From Eremophila alpestris peregrina (Eukaryota > Chordata > Aves > Passeriformes > Alaudidae), in the NCBI GenBank assembly GCA_009792885.1, contig WMCF01000014.1:15636049-15700048 (forward strand): a stretch of 64,000 nt of DNA, read 5' to 3'. The notes under the pieces were generated by a model. That model was given only the letters and a program-made list of their open reading frames with translations. It ran no database searches and was not told the DNA's origin. The translations under genes and the position numbers were made by a program. Positions 41,701 through 56,700 of the stretch are shown piece by piece; the first letter of the stretch is position 1; every line of letters begins with the position of its first letter.

Positions 41701-44700
41701 AAAAACACATTTATGGTATTTTTCTTCATCTGAAACATCAGACCTGTCAGTTAAAAAGAAAGCAATCTGTAATTCAGGAGTTGCAGTAACATTAATAGCT
41801 CTGGTCTAGTATGCTGACTGGACTCAACCTTGTATTTCAATTATTGCTGAAGATTTTAAGTGTTTGGAGCACACAGAATTAAACATTGCAGGTCACATCC
41901 TCATGCTTCTGGACATAAATGTCAAATTTCTTATAGGATGTAACAGAACTGGAAACTGGTCCCGCTCAAGTTGTCTGGGGCACCCTTCCAAACACTGGAT
42001 GTAATGACAAGGAAGATTTTAAGGTTCCTTTGCAGCAATCCAGATTTTAATCTATATTTGCTTTTTGTCCTAGGTTGCAATGTAAGATGTGCCCAAAGTA
42101 TTTATTCTATTACCATCTTCATGAGCTGTTGAAACCAGGTGAGGCAGTGTTTTTCCTTGCCTCCTCCCTCTAGACTATCTTCTGTTAATGGCCCATCAAT
42201 GCACTGGCCAATGACTCACAGGTAACTCCCCTCGGGAGCTATCTCTGCTTAATGGACACTCAAGGACCCATTGTATGACTCGTAGAATGATGTCAGCCCA
42301 TTGTGAGATGCTCTGCCCAGGGGGGAGGAGCCAAGCATTCCCACCTGGATATAATCTGGGGTTTGGGACAGTACAAACAGCCCTTATTGACTGGATTCCA
42401 GAGGACAAGAGCTGCCAGATCTTTCTATGGCATCACTGCTTCAACAAGACCACTTAATCTGGACTGCTACCACCATGTTAATGAACAGGGTGTCAGGTTG
42501 TATTCTGACCCTGTCAGGGGTCTTTTCCTTTTTATGACTATTGCATTTATTTTATCTTTTTCCTATTAAATTGTGTTTCTGACTTAGAGTCTCTCACTGG
42601 TTTTTGCTTTCAAACCAGTATACTTTTATATGCTTTACTTGCATGCTGTTTTTTTCCGTTTCAATTTCATGGAATAGACAGAAAGACAATAATAACGCAT
42701 GCAAATAATTATTTTCTAAATTGCTTTGAATCTAGTGGAATGATTTTTATGTTGGCAAGATCATGTCCTTACTCACTCAGCAGAAATATTTCTTGATTAA
42801 TGTCTGAAAAAAATGACTAGGCACCAGAAGTACAATAATATATTTTTTTTTCTAAAAGCAATGGCCAAACCCCATGTCATATGTTGCTCCAATGAACAAA
42901 CTGAATTTACTTTCAATGCATCCTGCAGTTTCTTCCTGTTATTTTCTCTGAAGTAATTTGGAATGATGTACAAAACAGGTATTGTAATATAAATAAAATC
43001 AAGGTTTTAGAAAAAAAATAGTAAAAATTGAAAAATACACTTACTTGTATTGAACAGGTGCAGATACATAGTGCTTCAACTCTAATTGAACCTTTATCAA
43101 ATATACACAATGCAGCAAACAGACTCAGTGAAGCAAAATTTTGTAGTCCTTTTCTTTGAGGATTATAGTTTTTAAAAAATTTTATTTCTCTTTAATTGCT
43201 TCTCTTTTCCTCATCAATCTCCTCCTATAGCATGTGATTCATGTTCCCTTTACTTCAGCTAGACTTCTCTCTGTTCTTAGGCTCCCTCATGTAAAACACA
43301 CACCACTGATTACAATGGACGTGGGTTTCAGGTGTCTGCTTTGTAACCATCTTTTGATATCACAGCTCAGCTTCAGCTTCAGCTTCCAGAGATAAAAATA
43401 AATCAATATTCTGGCCATTAAAGACTTGCCTTTTCATTTCCCTTACAGTGTGTGAACTTACAAAGCACACTTGGTAATTTACTTTAAAGTTCTTGTACTT
43501 AAGGTGTACTGTTGAAGCTTACTAGAGGATGAAATTGTCTTGTAGTCTTTGTTTTCTTCACATCCTTCTTGAAGTGAGGTGTAAAAAAATGGTGTTTAAT
43601 GATATTTTGATTACAATGGATTAGATTAATTTCCCCAAGCTGAGTCTGTTTTGCCCATGACAGTAATTACTGAGTAAGCTTTCTGTTCATATCTTAATCC
43701 ATCAGCTTTTTATTGGTGGGTACCTGGTGTCCAGCCAGTGTAGGCCATGACTTTGTCTCTTGTTTGCCAATATAAATGGTTGGTGCTCCTTCAGAGTCTT
43801 CTCCCCTGTCATTTAATGTGCTGTCACTCTGTGCCAGGCTGGGCTAACTGGAGTTCTCTCTTTCCCCCTCCAGACTCAGCTATCTGAGCACAGTGGCAAC
43901 TGGCTTTTGAGTGGCAAATCACAACAGAGTAGTTCATACTGCATTTCAAATATTGCATGCTACAGAAAATGAGACAGTATCCATTAGGAAATTCTGGATT
44001 TCTAAATATGCCTTTTGAGATACGTTTTAATAAGCCATTAGTATATGGATTCCATTAAAAAATACTGAAGCCAGATGTTTTTGTGTTGCAGGGACAACTA
44101 TTTATTATTTTTACAGCCTAGAATTGACAATGATTTTCCACCGAAGTAGGAGCAAGACAGACATTTAGCTCACCTTTTCTCCCTTCCATCCTGGTGGGCC
44201 AACCAGTCCATCACGGCCAGGAGGACCTTGAGGGCCCTGTAGGTGACAGTAAATCTAAAGTAGGTGCCACTTGAGAGCTTGATTATTAAACACGTGTTTA
44301 AGTATTGGGGACCAACTGGTGATGCAGCATTATGAAAGACTAATGAGTAGCACTTCCCACCACTAAGTTTTAACACTTTTATTTCTTGTCTTCTGAGAGT
44401 CTGGCTTTGTATCAAACCAGTACTTAAATATATTTTAATAGAAAACTATATACAAAAATCATAAAATAATAAGCATAAACAAAAGCCAGCATATAGTAAA
44501 TATAACCTTAGCATGAGAGATTATGGTGCTATCCAAGCAGGTTTTGACAACACTGTAAAAGACACAATGGGGTTGAAATCCCCACGCACCTCAGCTATCC
44601 ACACTTTTGGCAATGTCAGTGCTAGACCAGTCCAGCTGAGGAAACCTTGGTATTGACAAAATCAGTGGCCAGGTTTTCTGTGTGGTAGAATAACTAAAAG

Positions 44701-47700
44701 CAGTTGTGATATAGAGGGAATGGAGATTTGAACAGGAGATTTCTGTGTTGTCACTGCAAACAGAAAAGCCAGTAGGTTGACAGAAGTCTTGATTCATAAA
44801 ACTCTAGTGATATCCTCAAATGGGAACAATGAGGCTGGGCCTCAGCTCACCATGTGGGGCAGCACTTGGCTTATTCAGACTCACTTTGCCCGATGTCCCT
44901 GGGTAGCTGAGCCTGGAGGTGCATTCCTACACTTTCAGGAGCAGTACTCCTGAAGAGTCCTTCTGCAGATGAAAAGGCGCTGCCACTTTGACTTGGTTGA
45001 TGGTGCTCATATTGTTCATGACATCTCACTGTAATTTTGCCTTGAAAAGTGTATATTAAGTTCTCCACCCAATTTCTGGTGTTGTATCCATGACTTGTAT
45101 CCTGCATGCATTTGAGTGAGCAGGCAGGCTGGGAAACACTGGCTTTGTAGGGTCAACCAATAAACCAGCAGAAGTATTGAAGTCCAGCCCAGAAAGAAAG
45201 GTAAGGTAAGAGGCATATTGCACAGCCTACATTTTTAAAATTGGGCTCTGAAAGCCTTTAACTACATTTACAGGGGTGTATTCTGGGGATCTTTAAAAAT
45301 ATTTATTTATTCATCTGTTATGGGGAAGGATATAAATGGCTAGTGAAGGAGATAAAAACATTGTTTCCATCTGATGTTTTCAGAATTATCACAAAGCCTC
45401 ATTTTTCTGACTCTCTCCCTCCGCCCCACCCTGCTTTTGCTCTTTGGATGCACTGTCATAGAGTTAATATGAATATTTTTAAGAATTGTTTTTAATATTG
45501 AGACTAATCAGAAATATTTTCAGTTACAAACATTTTCATATTGTATTTTGGCATGATTACATAGACAGAAGAGAATGAGCAAAGAGGTTGAGTTAAGAAC
45601 AATAACTGTTCTAAAATTTACTGATTACTTCCACTGTACTGCTTAGCAATTTTAGGCTTCATTGTGCTAAAATTGTTAATTTCCTTCAGGGCTTTGGAAT
45701 AGTCTGTCTTATGTAGCTAGCAGGCAACACTGGGACATTTGTTATTCTTGTCAGGGCATATTAATGCATTTATGAGCTACCTCAAACCAAAAATTATGAT
45801 AGAAAATATCCCTATACAATGCTATGAGTCAATTTAACTTCATGTAGCATTTAGAAAAAGTGTACTTAATCAGATCAATGCCGTATGAGTATGAGATGCA
45901 CCGTGAAGCAGTTTGTGCGGGGCTATTTCCCTTTACAAAATGCAGCCTTTACTCAAACATTTCCAAGATATGTTTGTCAAGAAAAGAGGTGATACATCAC
46001 AAAGTTCTTGATTTAAGGACTTAAGCCTGTCCCCAACTTCAAGAGATTGGCTGGTCTTCTGGGACTAGAATTCACAGCTGAAAACCCTTAAAAACACAAA
46101 TGTGTTATTGTGCTACTTAATGAGGATTCCCAACTAAAAAATTTCTGCTAAGAATTGATCTCACTTCATTTATACAGATTGTGCAAATGTGTGCAAAACT
46201 TTGAAAAGCAGGATGACAGTTTTTTAGGTCATCTGAAATTGTGGGAATGCATGGGTCTACATTCTTAATAGCTGGGGTTTTCCTTCAGCAGCCTGCAGAT
46301 TTGTCCTGGACTGATTCTTCTGAAAATGTTCTTTAGTAGTCTTATTAACATTTAACTTCTACTTTTTAAACTAATATGTTTCCCTGGAACTATCCTGAAA
46401 CAACGATTTCTGTTGCATCAGAAAATTGGCTGTCTACAAAGAGTTCATGTGAAATCCTAAATTACATAAGAGCAAATACACTCATCTTTAAAAATAAAAG
46501 GTGAATCAATACTTATTTCTCCATTTTCTTTTAATTCCTTTCTGCATTGTTATTTTATGGCAAATTTTAGTGCTATATCCTAGACCATTTGATTTACTTT
46601 ATATTCTAAAGATACAGAAACAGTAACAATCAGGAATGTTGAAGGTACATTTTGAATTGCAAAGAAGCTATTGTAGAGAACCTTTTAATCTAACACTGCA
46701 CTATCAAATGCAGTAAATAAAACATTAGGGTACCTGTCTTTTTGTAAGGCCTGCCAATGCATTCTCTTAAAATTACATTTGTAATTCTCAATACAATTTG
46801 ATCTGTCTTGGATTCAGAAAAGAAAAAGAGTTCTCTTGGGAGTTTAGCAATTAGATGAAATCTGGTCAGCATTTCAGACTTTTTTGTTTTGTACTGCCAT
46901 CCATATTACAATCAGTAGAAGCAGAGAACAATGGATTTCCTTGGCTTGCCATGCACTTGACTCTTGAATCCCATATTAAAGGCTTTCAAGTGCCTAATTT
47001 CTTTCTGCGCAAAAGATGCTGCTTTCCACCTGGATGGCCAAACACTTCTAAGATTTTTTATCAACTCCCAACTTGGTTATCCTCAAAAAAAAAAACCAAA
47101 AACCTCCAAGAGAGCTGAGATATATTGAGATCTCCTTTTCAGCAGCTGTCCCATTCCTTGATATATGCTGATGACACCTTGTCAGGTACAGAAATGGTGA
47201 GTCACTTTGAGGGTCTTGTGATGTATAGGACAAATATTGTCCTGAGAACAACTACTGCTGGCAGATGATGGATAGGGAATAAGGGAACCAGATTAGTCAA
47301 TATAGGGAATCAGAGATTATTCTGAATTGGAAAGGATCATTGAGTGCAGCTCTTAGATGAATGATCTAAGAGCACAGATATCGGACCCACAACCTTGGCT
47401 TTGTTAGCACCATGCTCCAACCAGCTGAGCTAATCTCCTAGTTCCAGACAGGATTCTCAGAGCTGTTCAATGTTAAAACATTGATTTTTTTTTTTCATTG
47501 AAAAAAACACTTTACTGAGGATTTATTTGCAAGTTGAACTTTAGCAACATTTTTTACAGTAGAATTATCTTTCACGTGTCTGGAGCATTAAGTGTTTCTA
47601 CCTAGCTGAAGAAAAGGATGGAAGAGGGAAGAGGAAAGTTTAGTTTATTCTATAAATTCCCTGAAGCTTATATAAGTGATTTAGCAAACTTAATTTTCCT

Positions 47701-50700
47701 GAAAGCACCACAGGAAAACTTAGTCTTATTCAGTGCTGGCAAAAGCATTATTAATTTTTATTTATTCTGGTCTAGATTCACCACTATGTGTCTGTCAAAT
47801 GTACATTACTACACAGTACTGCTTTGGTGAATAAGATTTTTAAATTTTATATTTTTTGGCATAAATTTGCATAAGATTCAAACTCTTAAATTAAAAATAT
47901 TCTGCAATTTTATTAAGAATCATACAGACTGTATGTCTTAGAACTTAATATTGCAGGACAAAAACAATGTCAATGTTTGTGCACAAAAGAGTACTCACTT
48001 CAGGGCCTGGTTCCCCAGAAGCTCCATCTTCTCCTGGTGACCCAGGAGGTCCTACACCTGAATCAGGTGCTGGCTTTCCTGGAAGACCAGGCAGTCCTGG
48101 AGGGCCTGGTGGCCCTGGAAGACCCTGGATAAATCAGCAGGAATGTTAAAAATTATTCTAGACAGGTTCATTTCTATATACATGGAACAGGAAAAAGCTC
48201 ACATAGACTGCTCAGGCTCATAAAACTCAGCTGGGGTTCCACCCCACTTCTGCTTCACCAAGAACCAATTTTAGTTTCACAGATACACCCTTACATAGAG
48301 TCACACTGACCTCCCTCACCCATGCTCTCTGAACTGTGCTACCTCATAGCATGCATCAGCAAGCAGGACACTGAAAACCAAAAATGTCCTGTCAGCTCTC
48401 TGTAACCCAGTAAAGATTTCAGACATATCCAAAGGACTGGCCTAATGATAAGAGGCCTAACCCTAATGAAACCAAAGGATCATTGGACAGAGGGAAGTGG
48501 TTGGTTTTTTCTCCTCTACCATTTCATAGGGTTTCTCCATGTTATTGCTGGAGCACTGAGAATCTCTACTCATGGTCAAGACCTGCTTAACGCTGTAAAA
48601 CCAGCCTCTGATCTGAAGATCTATCGTGCATGGACATGAGCAGAGGAACTTAAATTGAATGCAATTTCCTCCCATGTGCAAGTCTATTTGTGTTACTGGT
48701 TGCATTAGCAGGCAGAGATGGAGAGCTTGAAGTTTTGGGCTATGGCACTATAAGTCAGGGAATCTTTAATTCTGACTTAAGGCCATGTACAGGATTCTAT
48801 CTGGAAGAGGGTCATCTTGGATTTTCAGTACAGTAAACAGAGCCTTCGGTAGGGCACTCACCTATGTTGTTACCTACAGAGGGCATCTGAAAAGGCTCCT
48901 AAATTAGGTGAGATAACTAGCTTTCAGCATGTGGCAATTGATTCCTGAAGGGCCTTGAGAATAAGTTATTAAGCACTTTTGAGGAAAAAGAAAGAAACAG
49001 GAGTCCTGAGGCAAAAACCAGTCTGAAAGAATGAAAAATATTGCTAGTTGTGTTGCAAAGCAGAGGCCCCCAGTGTGCCTGTGGTGTAGAAACCATAATG
49101 AATTCAGAAAGTTGTAGTGTTACTGATATTCAGTTCACCAGAAAGCTGCTCCATAAAGCATTTCATACAGACACACTTATTTTTTTAGAATAGGTACTCC
49201 AAATTGAAAAAAGCAAAAACTAGGGTCATATAGTACCTTCCACTGACTAAAAGGGGCTTACAATAAAGCAGGAGAGGGGCTGTTTACAAGGGTGTGTAGT
49301 AACGGGAGAAGGAGCACTGGCCTCAATCTGAGAGAGAATAAGTTTAGATTAGATATTAGGATGAAATTCTTTACTGTGAGGGTGGTGAGGCACTGGAACA
49401 GGTTTCCCAGAGAAGCTGTGGATGCCCCATCCCTGGAAGTGTTCAAGGCCAGGTTGGATGGGGCTCTGAGTCACCTGATCTAGTGGAAGGTTTCCCTGCC
49501 CATGGCAGGGGGGCTGGAACAAGATGACATTTAAAGTCTTCTTATGATTCCATGAATCTATTATTCCCATTTCTCTCCTATTTACTGTCTTCTCATAGTC
49601 AGATTAAAAGCATTTTCTCATTTTAAGAGGTCCTCTTGCTGTTGTTCCTTTTTATGGGCACCTCCTGTCTTGTGCTTCTTCCCCACTCTCAAGCACTTAG
49701 GATTTCATTTCAAGGTCAGAAAAGGCCTACAAATCCTTTCTGGATGCTGTAAATCAAACATGTATAAAACTTGCATTGTGGAATTGACCTTCTAAAACCT
49801 GCACCAGTAAAATAAATTTCTTTATTATGAGAAATATCAATATATACTCACTCTTAAAATCTCAGTCTCTCTGATACTCTCAGTATCTCCAGAACCTGAT
49901 TCTTCTGGTTCCAGTCTATTCTGAAATTAGGAGGATTCCATTTTAAATTATTGCTTCTAAAGATGACAAATGCAAATATCACTTGACATTTACTGGAAAT
50001 ACAGCCATCACCAATATCCTTACAGCAGTCTGTCACTGATAAAATAATTTATAATACAGCAAAAACATTTCACTTATGTTTCTGGTGTTTCATACCACCT
50101 TCCTTTGTAGCCACTGAGCACTGTATTTACCTGAAGGTGCTCTATGGGCACAGTGATAACTATCCTGCATGATGGTTTAAGTGAACTGAAGTAATATCTC
50201 TGACAAATTTTAACCTCAGAGAGATACCTGCAACATTAAGACATTAAGAATATCCTAAAATGCGGATCTTACAAATAACCCCAGTTTTCCTATAATGTGC
50301 CCCTCATTTAAAAAGCCGGATTCTGAGCTTCTTACAACTGGAATCAAAAAGATGACTTTTATAACGAGAAATCAGTATCAATCAATTTTCTAAAACATTC
50401 TGTTGAAAAAGCACCTTAGTGTTTAGTCTTTGGTGAGTTTCATAGCTGTGTACATTTTGCAGACTACAAAGAAAACACAGAGAGAAGTACTACCTGAATA
50501 AGTTATCATAGTACCAAAGCTGATTTTTCAAATGCCTGGGAGTTAAGGATGCATTCCTTGACTGCACTGAGACTTCTTCCACTTCACTACAGAATAAAAG
50601 GCCTTGAAACTTGCTGTCACAGAGAACAAGATAGTAACGGTAGTGCAGGACTTGGTATTCCCTGCTACATTTATAGAAGTGGCCTTTGACTGGGTAAAAC

Positions 50701-53700
50701 TGTTGGCCAGGAGCACCTTGTCCTTCAGATCTGGAGCTGCCTTGCTGGTCCCTGGAAGTCAGCATCAGTGCAGGCTCAATAGTGCAGCAAGAGCACTGGT
50801 AATCTGTTTTTATGTTCCAGAAATATATTGGCATAATTTAGCAGACCCAGAATCAGGGGACCATATAATCCATTTTGGCCAGCAAAATATGTTTCAAACT
50901 ATCTTGTTAAGAACTCATGATACCCAGTGTGACAGATGGTTTTGTTTAGAAATCCACCCCAGGATTTCCACTGGTGTCAGTGGGGAACTATATCTAAATA
51001 TAAAATCAGCTGTCACATCATGAACTGAAAATTCACGCCAGATTCCTTCTTTAGCTGCATGCATATGTATCCTCACAGCTATAGTGGGAAAAGTCCAAGT
51101 AAATCAGTAAGATGGGTCTGAAACTCATTCTTAAACATTGCCTGAGCACTGAGCATTCAAAATACTACAAACACTGTCATCATGTGTTCTAGTATTTAAT
51201 GGCAGCAAACATAACTGACTTTCAGACCACTTTTCTGTTCAGTAGCAGGAATAAATTAATAATTTAGCTTTAGAATGCCTCTTTGTGGAAATTTTTGTTC
51301 CATGTTGTCCCATATATTGTTGCTTTTGCACAGGAGAGCACACACATCCACTGACATTTTAAAATGTGAATACTGGGTGTTTATGTAGCTTTCAGTATTC
51401 ACACACTTCAGTCAGACATTTATTTGCATTTCTGCATGAATGTTTTAGAAAACTTGATTATCTCTGTGACAGTCAGGCTACTTTCCCAGAGAAAATATCC
51501 TGTTTAGTTCTGGATTCCTCTGTGGCAAGCTGACCTCACTGACAGAGAACCCCAAGTACTCACTAATCCTCTGGAAGGAGCAGATGGTCCTGCGGGTCCT
51601 GGTAGTCCAGGGGGTCCTGGCAATCCCTCACCAGGATCACCCTGAAATGGGAATTAACATAAAGCAGCAAGGATTTAACCATATAAAGACTATAAGCACT
51701 AGCTACAGTCTGTGTGGATTTCCAGTCACAAGAGTGGCTGCTTAGATGCTATGGGCAGGGTTGGACTTTTTTAATTTCTATGACAAGCTCCTGAGGAACA
51801 TGATCTTTGTACTGGCAGTGGAAGAAAGAACTCTTCCTTTTCGAATTTCTGCAATGAATTTGCAAATGTACAAACAACATTAACAGCATTAGGCAGTGCA
51901 TATGTCTTGCCAGAATAAGGTTTGACTGTGGATCTTGCATTTTTAGGGTATTTTATATATAAACCCTTGCCCCACCCCAAAAAAACCCAAGCCAAACCAA
52001 AACAAAAAAAGTAGTCAAAGTGGTCACACCATGGTACTCAGTCTGTAGATGTCTTGATCTTATTGCTACCCTCTGCAATGCTTTTTTCAATACCATCACA
52101 ACACGATTTTTCTTCAGTGTGTTGACCTTTAGCTACTGGCAACACAATGAACAACTCTGTTCAAATATGTGCCATTTTCTCTTATAATTACTACCATTTC
52201 TTATAATTTGTCTCTCTTACATCACCTCTGACATTTTGCTGAGGTTAGTTTGAACTGTTTCAGCTTAAGATGTTTGTGACTTCTAACAATTTTTCTGCTC
52301 AAGTCCAGTGTTTTTCACTCGAGTTGAGAGTTGAGGTTTTGCCTCCACTGATCTGTGCTTTATCCTCGAACTTGCCAATTTGCTGTCTGGGCTTATGAGC
52401 ATTTTAATTGTGTTCTGAATGTGAACTGAAATTCACATATTTGGTTACATAGTAGGAAACAATGACTTGTAACTGCCTCTTGGTCCCTTGCTCTTTATGT
52501 TTGAGAGTTCATTAGATAAATGTATTCAGTTCTTTGTTCCCTGTGGCTTTGTCAAATGGTTCCTATAGTGATACTTCAGTCATATCCACAGAGAATGTGT
52601 TTAATTAAATTTGGGGCTATTTTCACTGTCTGCCAGCCTATTCATTTACAGATGCTCTTCATTCATTTTAACACATCCTCGCTTTTTTCCAATGCCTATT
52701 ACATTAGTTCCTGGCAGTGTTTGGGGCTTGTTTTCATGCAATTTCTTCTACTTTGTATGCACTAGCAAGGAAGACAGAAACCCCAGATCTCACATTTGGA
52801 TCACAGTCATTTTGAGGAAGCATGACTGTATCTATTCCCAAGGAGCATCTCATGGCTGTATCTCTGCAGAGAACGTGGACCATGGTAGAAAACTGACAGC
52901 CAGGTTCCCACGCTCCACTGATATGTAGTGTCCCATTCACTCCTGGATTTCTGTTTTCAACTAGAAGAACAAGCAAGAGGAATGTGGATCCTACTACTGT
53001 TCCTGAAATTTAGATAGTGTTATACTAGAAAAGGTGCTGACTGTCTGTAGACAGCATAACAGTTTTGAATTTTTGTGTGTTCTTTAAGCTTTGGTCACCC
53101 TACCAACACAGCCAGGCCTAGGAAATCACACTGATTAGGATATTGAAACAATTTGCTGAACAACTGATAACTTAAAAATAATTCAGATGTATAAAAGAGG
53201 ATCGGAGCAGTGTCTTCTTGTTTGTTCTGTTTTTACTGCAGGAGTTGTCTGTTTAAAGTACTGCCAAGACAAAGGTCTGCATATGAAGCTGTTAGCTTTC
53301 CTCAGTGCTTTTGAATCTATTAGGATTTTCAGCACTCTTTTGTTAACTTCACAGTTAACTTCACAGTGTCTCTTTGAAGTGTCCCTTGAAAATATTAGTC
53401 CAATTTTTAAATGAAAAACTAAGATTAAGATGTCTTTACTAAAGTAGACATAAAAGTAATCAAGAATAGACTACTGGAGTATTTTCCTTTCCAGTATAAC
53501 TGTTGCTTTCTACAGCTAAGCTGCTTCTGCTGCTGCAGTGTTCTCCTTCTGATGTCTGTTTTGATCAATAAACTAAGGCTGGATGGCCTTTGGCTGTGAG
53601 GTCTGCTAGAACAGAGAGGCTGACCTCAGTCCTTAGGTACTTGACTCAGGGACTCCTTTTAGCCTTGCATGTCCAAAGCTAGTGTTCTGAGTAAGTTTTT

Positions 53701-56700
53701 TTTCTGCATTTTGCATGAAATAACTTTAGAAGTACACTGAAATCTATCAACATGAGTATTTGAAAGTAAAAAAACTTACTGGGATGACACTGGAGGAGTA
53801 CAGAGCCAACCTGTGCTCAGTCTCTCTCTTGCAGCATACTGGGAACAATTAAAAACTGATGCTACCCCGAGGCACTGTCTGAGGTCTATTTGATACAGGC
53901 CAAAACATTGCCAGAGACCATGCCTGCTGAACTACCAGCAAATCAATCAGTTCTTGGGAGTGCTCCATTTGGCAGTGTAGGTGTAGCACTTGTTGCTGAA
54001 GACTGCAATGGCCCTTAACAGGAGCTGTGCCTTTAGCAGCTGCAAAATAAGGTGCATTTGCTAATTTGCACTTTGCTTATAAATAGAAGAAATGGCAATG
54101 GCCATAATCTTGACATGTGCTTTGTTTTCATTAAAAGAGTCCTGACTGATTTCATGGTTTCCTACAGGTGAATTATTTATGTCAGTACCAAGTATCCTAT
54201 AAGTAACTCTGGTCACAAGAAGGACCAAAGCAGATTTGCAAGAAACCTAAAAAGCTAATTGCCAGAGGACATTTACATGCCTGTAATGCCTGTTGATAAC
54301 TGATAGAGTGTTTTACTGATAATCTGCCTTCCTAGCCTATCTTTTCTGAGGGGCCTGTATCCATACACTCCAGTTGTGAGCAATCCCACATGTCTGTAAC
54401 CTCTGAGAGGTGGTAGCCCTGAGACTATGCATGGACTTGTAAGTCCTCCTGTTTGCCTCTTGGGCTGCCTGGTTTTGTGAACACGTACCTGAGACAGGTC
54501 CCAGAGGAGAGCAAGTGTCCCCATCATGATGTACCTGAGATGCTCCCTGACTGCCCCACATGCCTTCACTTCTCTACAGCTTATGAAAACCCTCTGCTCA
54601 ACAAATCTTTCCATTACAGCTGGACATAGAGATGTGGGGTTGCCATACAATCTCATGACCTGATTCCTGTACTGGAGACTAATTTTACCTTTGAAATTAT
54701 TCTGGATAATTTCAAATTAATCTGAATAGATGAGATTTATATGGGTCATGTTCGTGAATTTATGAAGTCTGTATTCTTTTGTTAAACAGTTGGAAAGGAT
54801 TATCAGTTTGTCACTTAGAGCTACTACCTCTATGTCAATTTTGTGTACAACATGTACTTTGATAATAGATTAATCCATTACATCTCACTTCATCTCAGAA
54901 GAGATGCAAGCTGTTACTTCAGATGGTTTAACTCTTATTTCAATTATGTTCATTTCCAAAGGGTAATATGATTATACTGCCTCTGTTAAATCACTTAGCC
55001 AGTAGAGTAAGTTGCCCAGAGCAGTTATATACAACAATTGACTTTTCTTTATTAAGTGTTTAATACATCTTCCTTAACACTTCTGTGAAAGCTCAAGCCT
55101 TCTACTGCTGAAGGTTATTCACAGCCTTGAAAAATACTTATAGTATGGTATGGTGCCATCCAGCCATTCATGGATGAACAGTAGGAAGTTTAAATTCATC
55201 CTGTGAGTCCGTATTTTTATGTCTCTCTCAGAGTGTACCGAATTCATACATGTCCAAGAATAAATAGTATCTGATTGATTGTTGGGTATTAGGAGGACAC
55301 ATACCTTTTCACCTTTTGGGCCTGCTTTTCCTTTTGGTCCTGGCAATCCCTGAAGTCCACTTTTACCCTAAAAGGAAATAACTGCTTTAATTAGACATTC
55401 TTTTTCATGTAGGCTGAGCAGGCTGTACACTTAGCAGCAGAGGCTGGATGTAAGGATGCTGGATTCTAACTCTTGGTTTGTACAGAGGGAGGAAGTATGG
55501 GACTTGGCATAGAATGCCCCTGGCAGTGCCCAAAATGTGCCTCTCACCACATCTACTCTTCCTACAACATAGTGGCAGAGAAGCCTGTTTGGGGGATACA
55601 TGGAAACACCCGCAGGCTGCATTTGGATTTGGCAGAGAGCCAACAGGACTGCCACAGCACTGATGGCAAGGATTTTTAAAGCTGTAATTTATAACACACT
55701 ACTGCCAGCTGCTGCTCTGAGTGCACAAAATCATACCATTAACTTAAGCCTGCTCCCAACATCTACTAAAACATTTTCTTTTGTCCTATCCAATTTTAAT
55801 CTATTCAGTTCCTACCAACTAAGATCATTCCTGAGGACATACCTCTGGCAGGCAATGTGGGATACTAGACAGCATTTCACCTCATTTTCCATTCTAAACT
55901 TCATCAGTCAAATGAATCACAAATTATCCTTCTTTATATCTTAATATTACCTACATACAATATGCATATGCTCTTCCTTTAGAGGCTTGTTCATGGGTTA
56001 GAAAGAACTGCCACCAGCTTTAAAGTCAGTGCCATTGTAAAATTGGGCTGCTTATGAATTCAGTTAGGATATTTAAGAAAATATTCAGAAGACAAATAAA
56101 TATATTTTCCCACTGGCATTTTGGGAATCTGTGGTTATGGACTCTACTGAACAAGTTTTAGGACTGCCCTAATTTTAAAGATGGGTTATATAAAGTCATT
56201 AGGGAGAAAAATATGTCTCTGAGACTGAAGAGTGTTTTTTTCCCTATGATGATTTTTCCTGTAGAGTTACTGGTAGCAGGTTCATACAAAAGTAACAAAC
56301 ACGACCAACATAATCATAGAACATACTAATTTCATTGCTGCATGAAGCCCCATCAAAACAATAGTAAAGTTGCATGGGTATACGTAAGATTGGAACCCAG
56401 ATGCACGTGGACAAAAGAGTAACTACAAAAAGTACAAGACACTGTCACAATATGCCTATGGTAGAAAATAGGATTGTTTTCAAAAGGACAAGACAATTGG
56501 TTTTGAAGCATTTGAATTACATTTGAAGAATTTTCTCTAAGACATATTGATTTCATAGAATTTTCTTTGAAGATGCGCTGCATGAAGGTAGTCAGGCTTC
56601 TGTTAATGCATAAAATATAAACTTCTTCTCCAAAAACACACCAATGACACATAGACTGAGTTTTGGCCAAATATTTGCAAACCTAGCTACATTTCTTTAA

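Noticed and set aside
47379..47438. Possible functional tRNA-Ile gene
   Set aside because: The B box is degraded, the acceptor stem does not pair well, and a CR1-like tail is attached, so it is a SINE head.
47967..48149. Plus-strand Gly/Pro-rich open frame resembling collagen
   Set aside because: It is the reverse complement of exon 7. Glycine (GGN) and proline (CCN) codons complement each other, so the antisense strand also looks collagen-like. It has no in-phase splice sites on the plus strand.
50490..51023. Overlapping 114- and 139-codon frames on opposite strands
   Set aside because: No recognisable family, no collagen signal, no splice context; consistent with chance in intron sequence.
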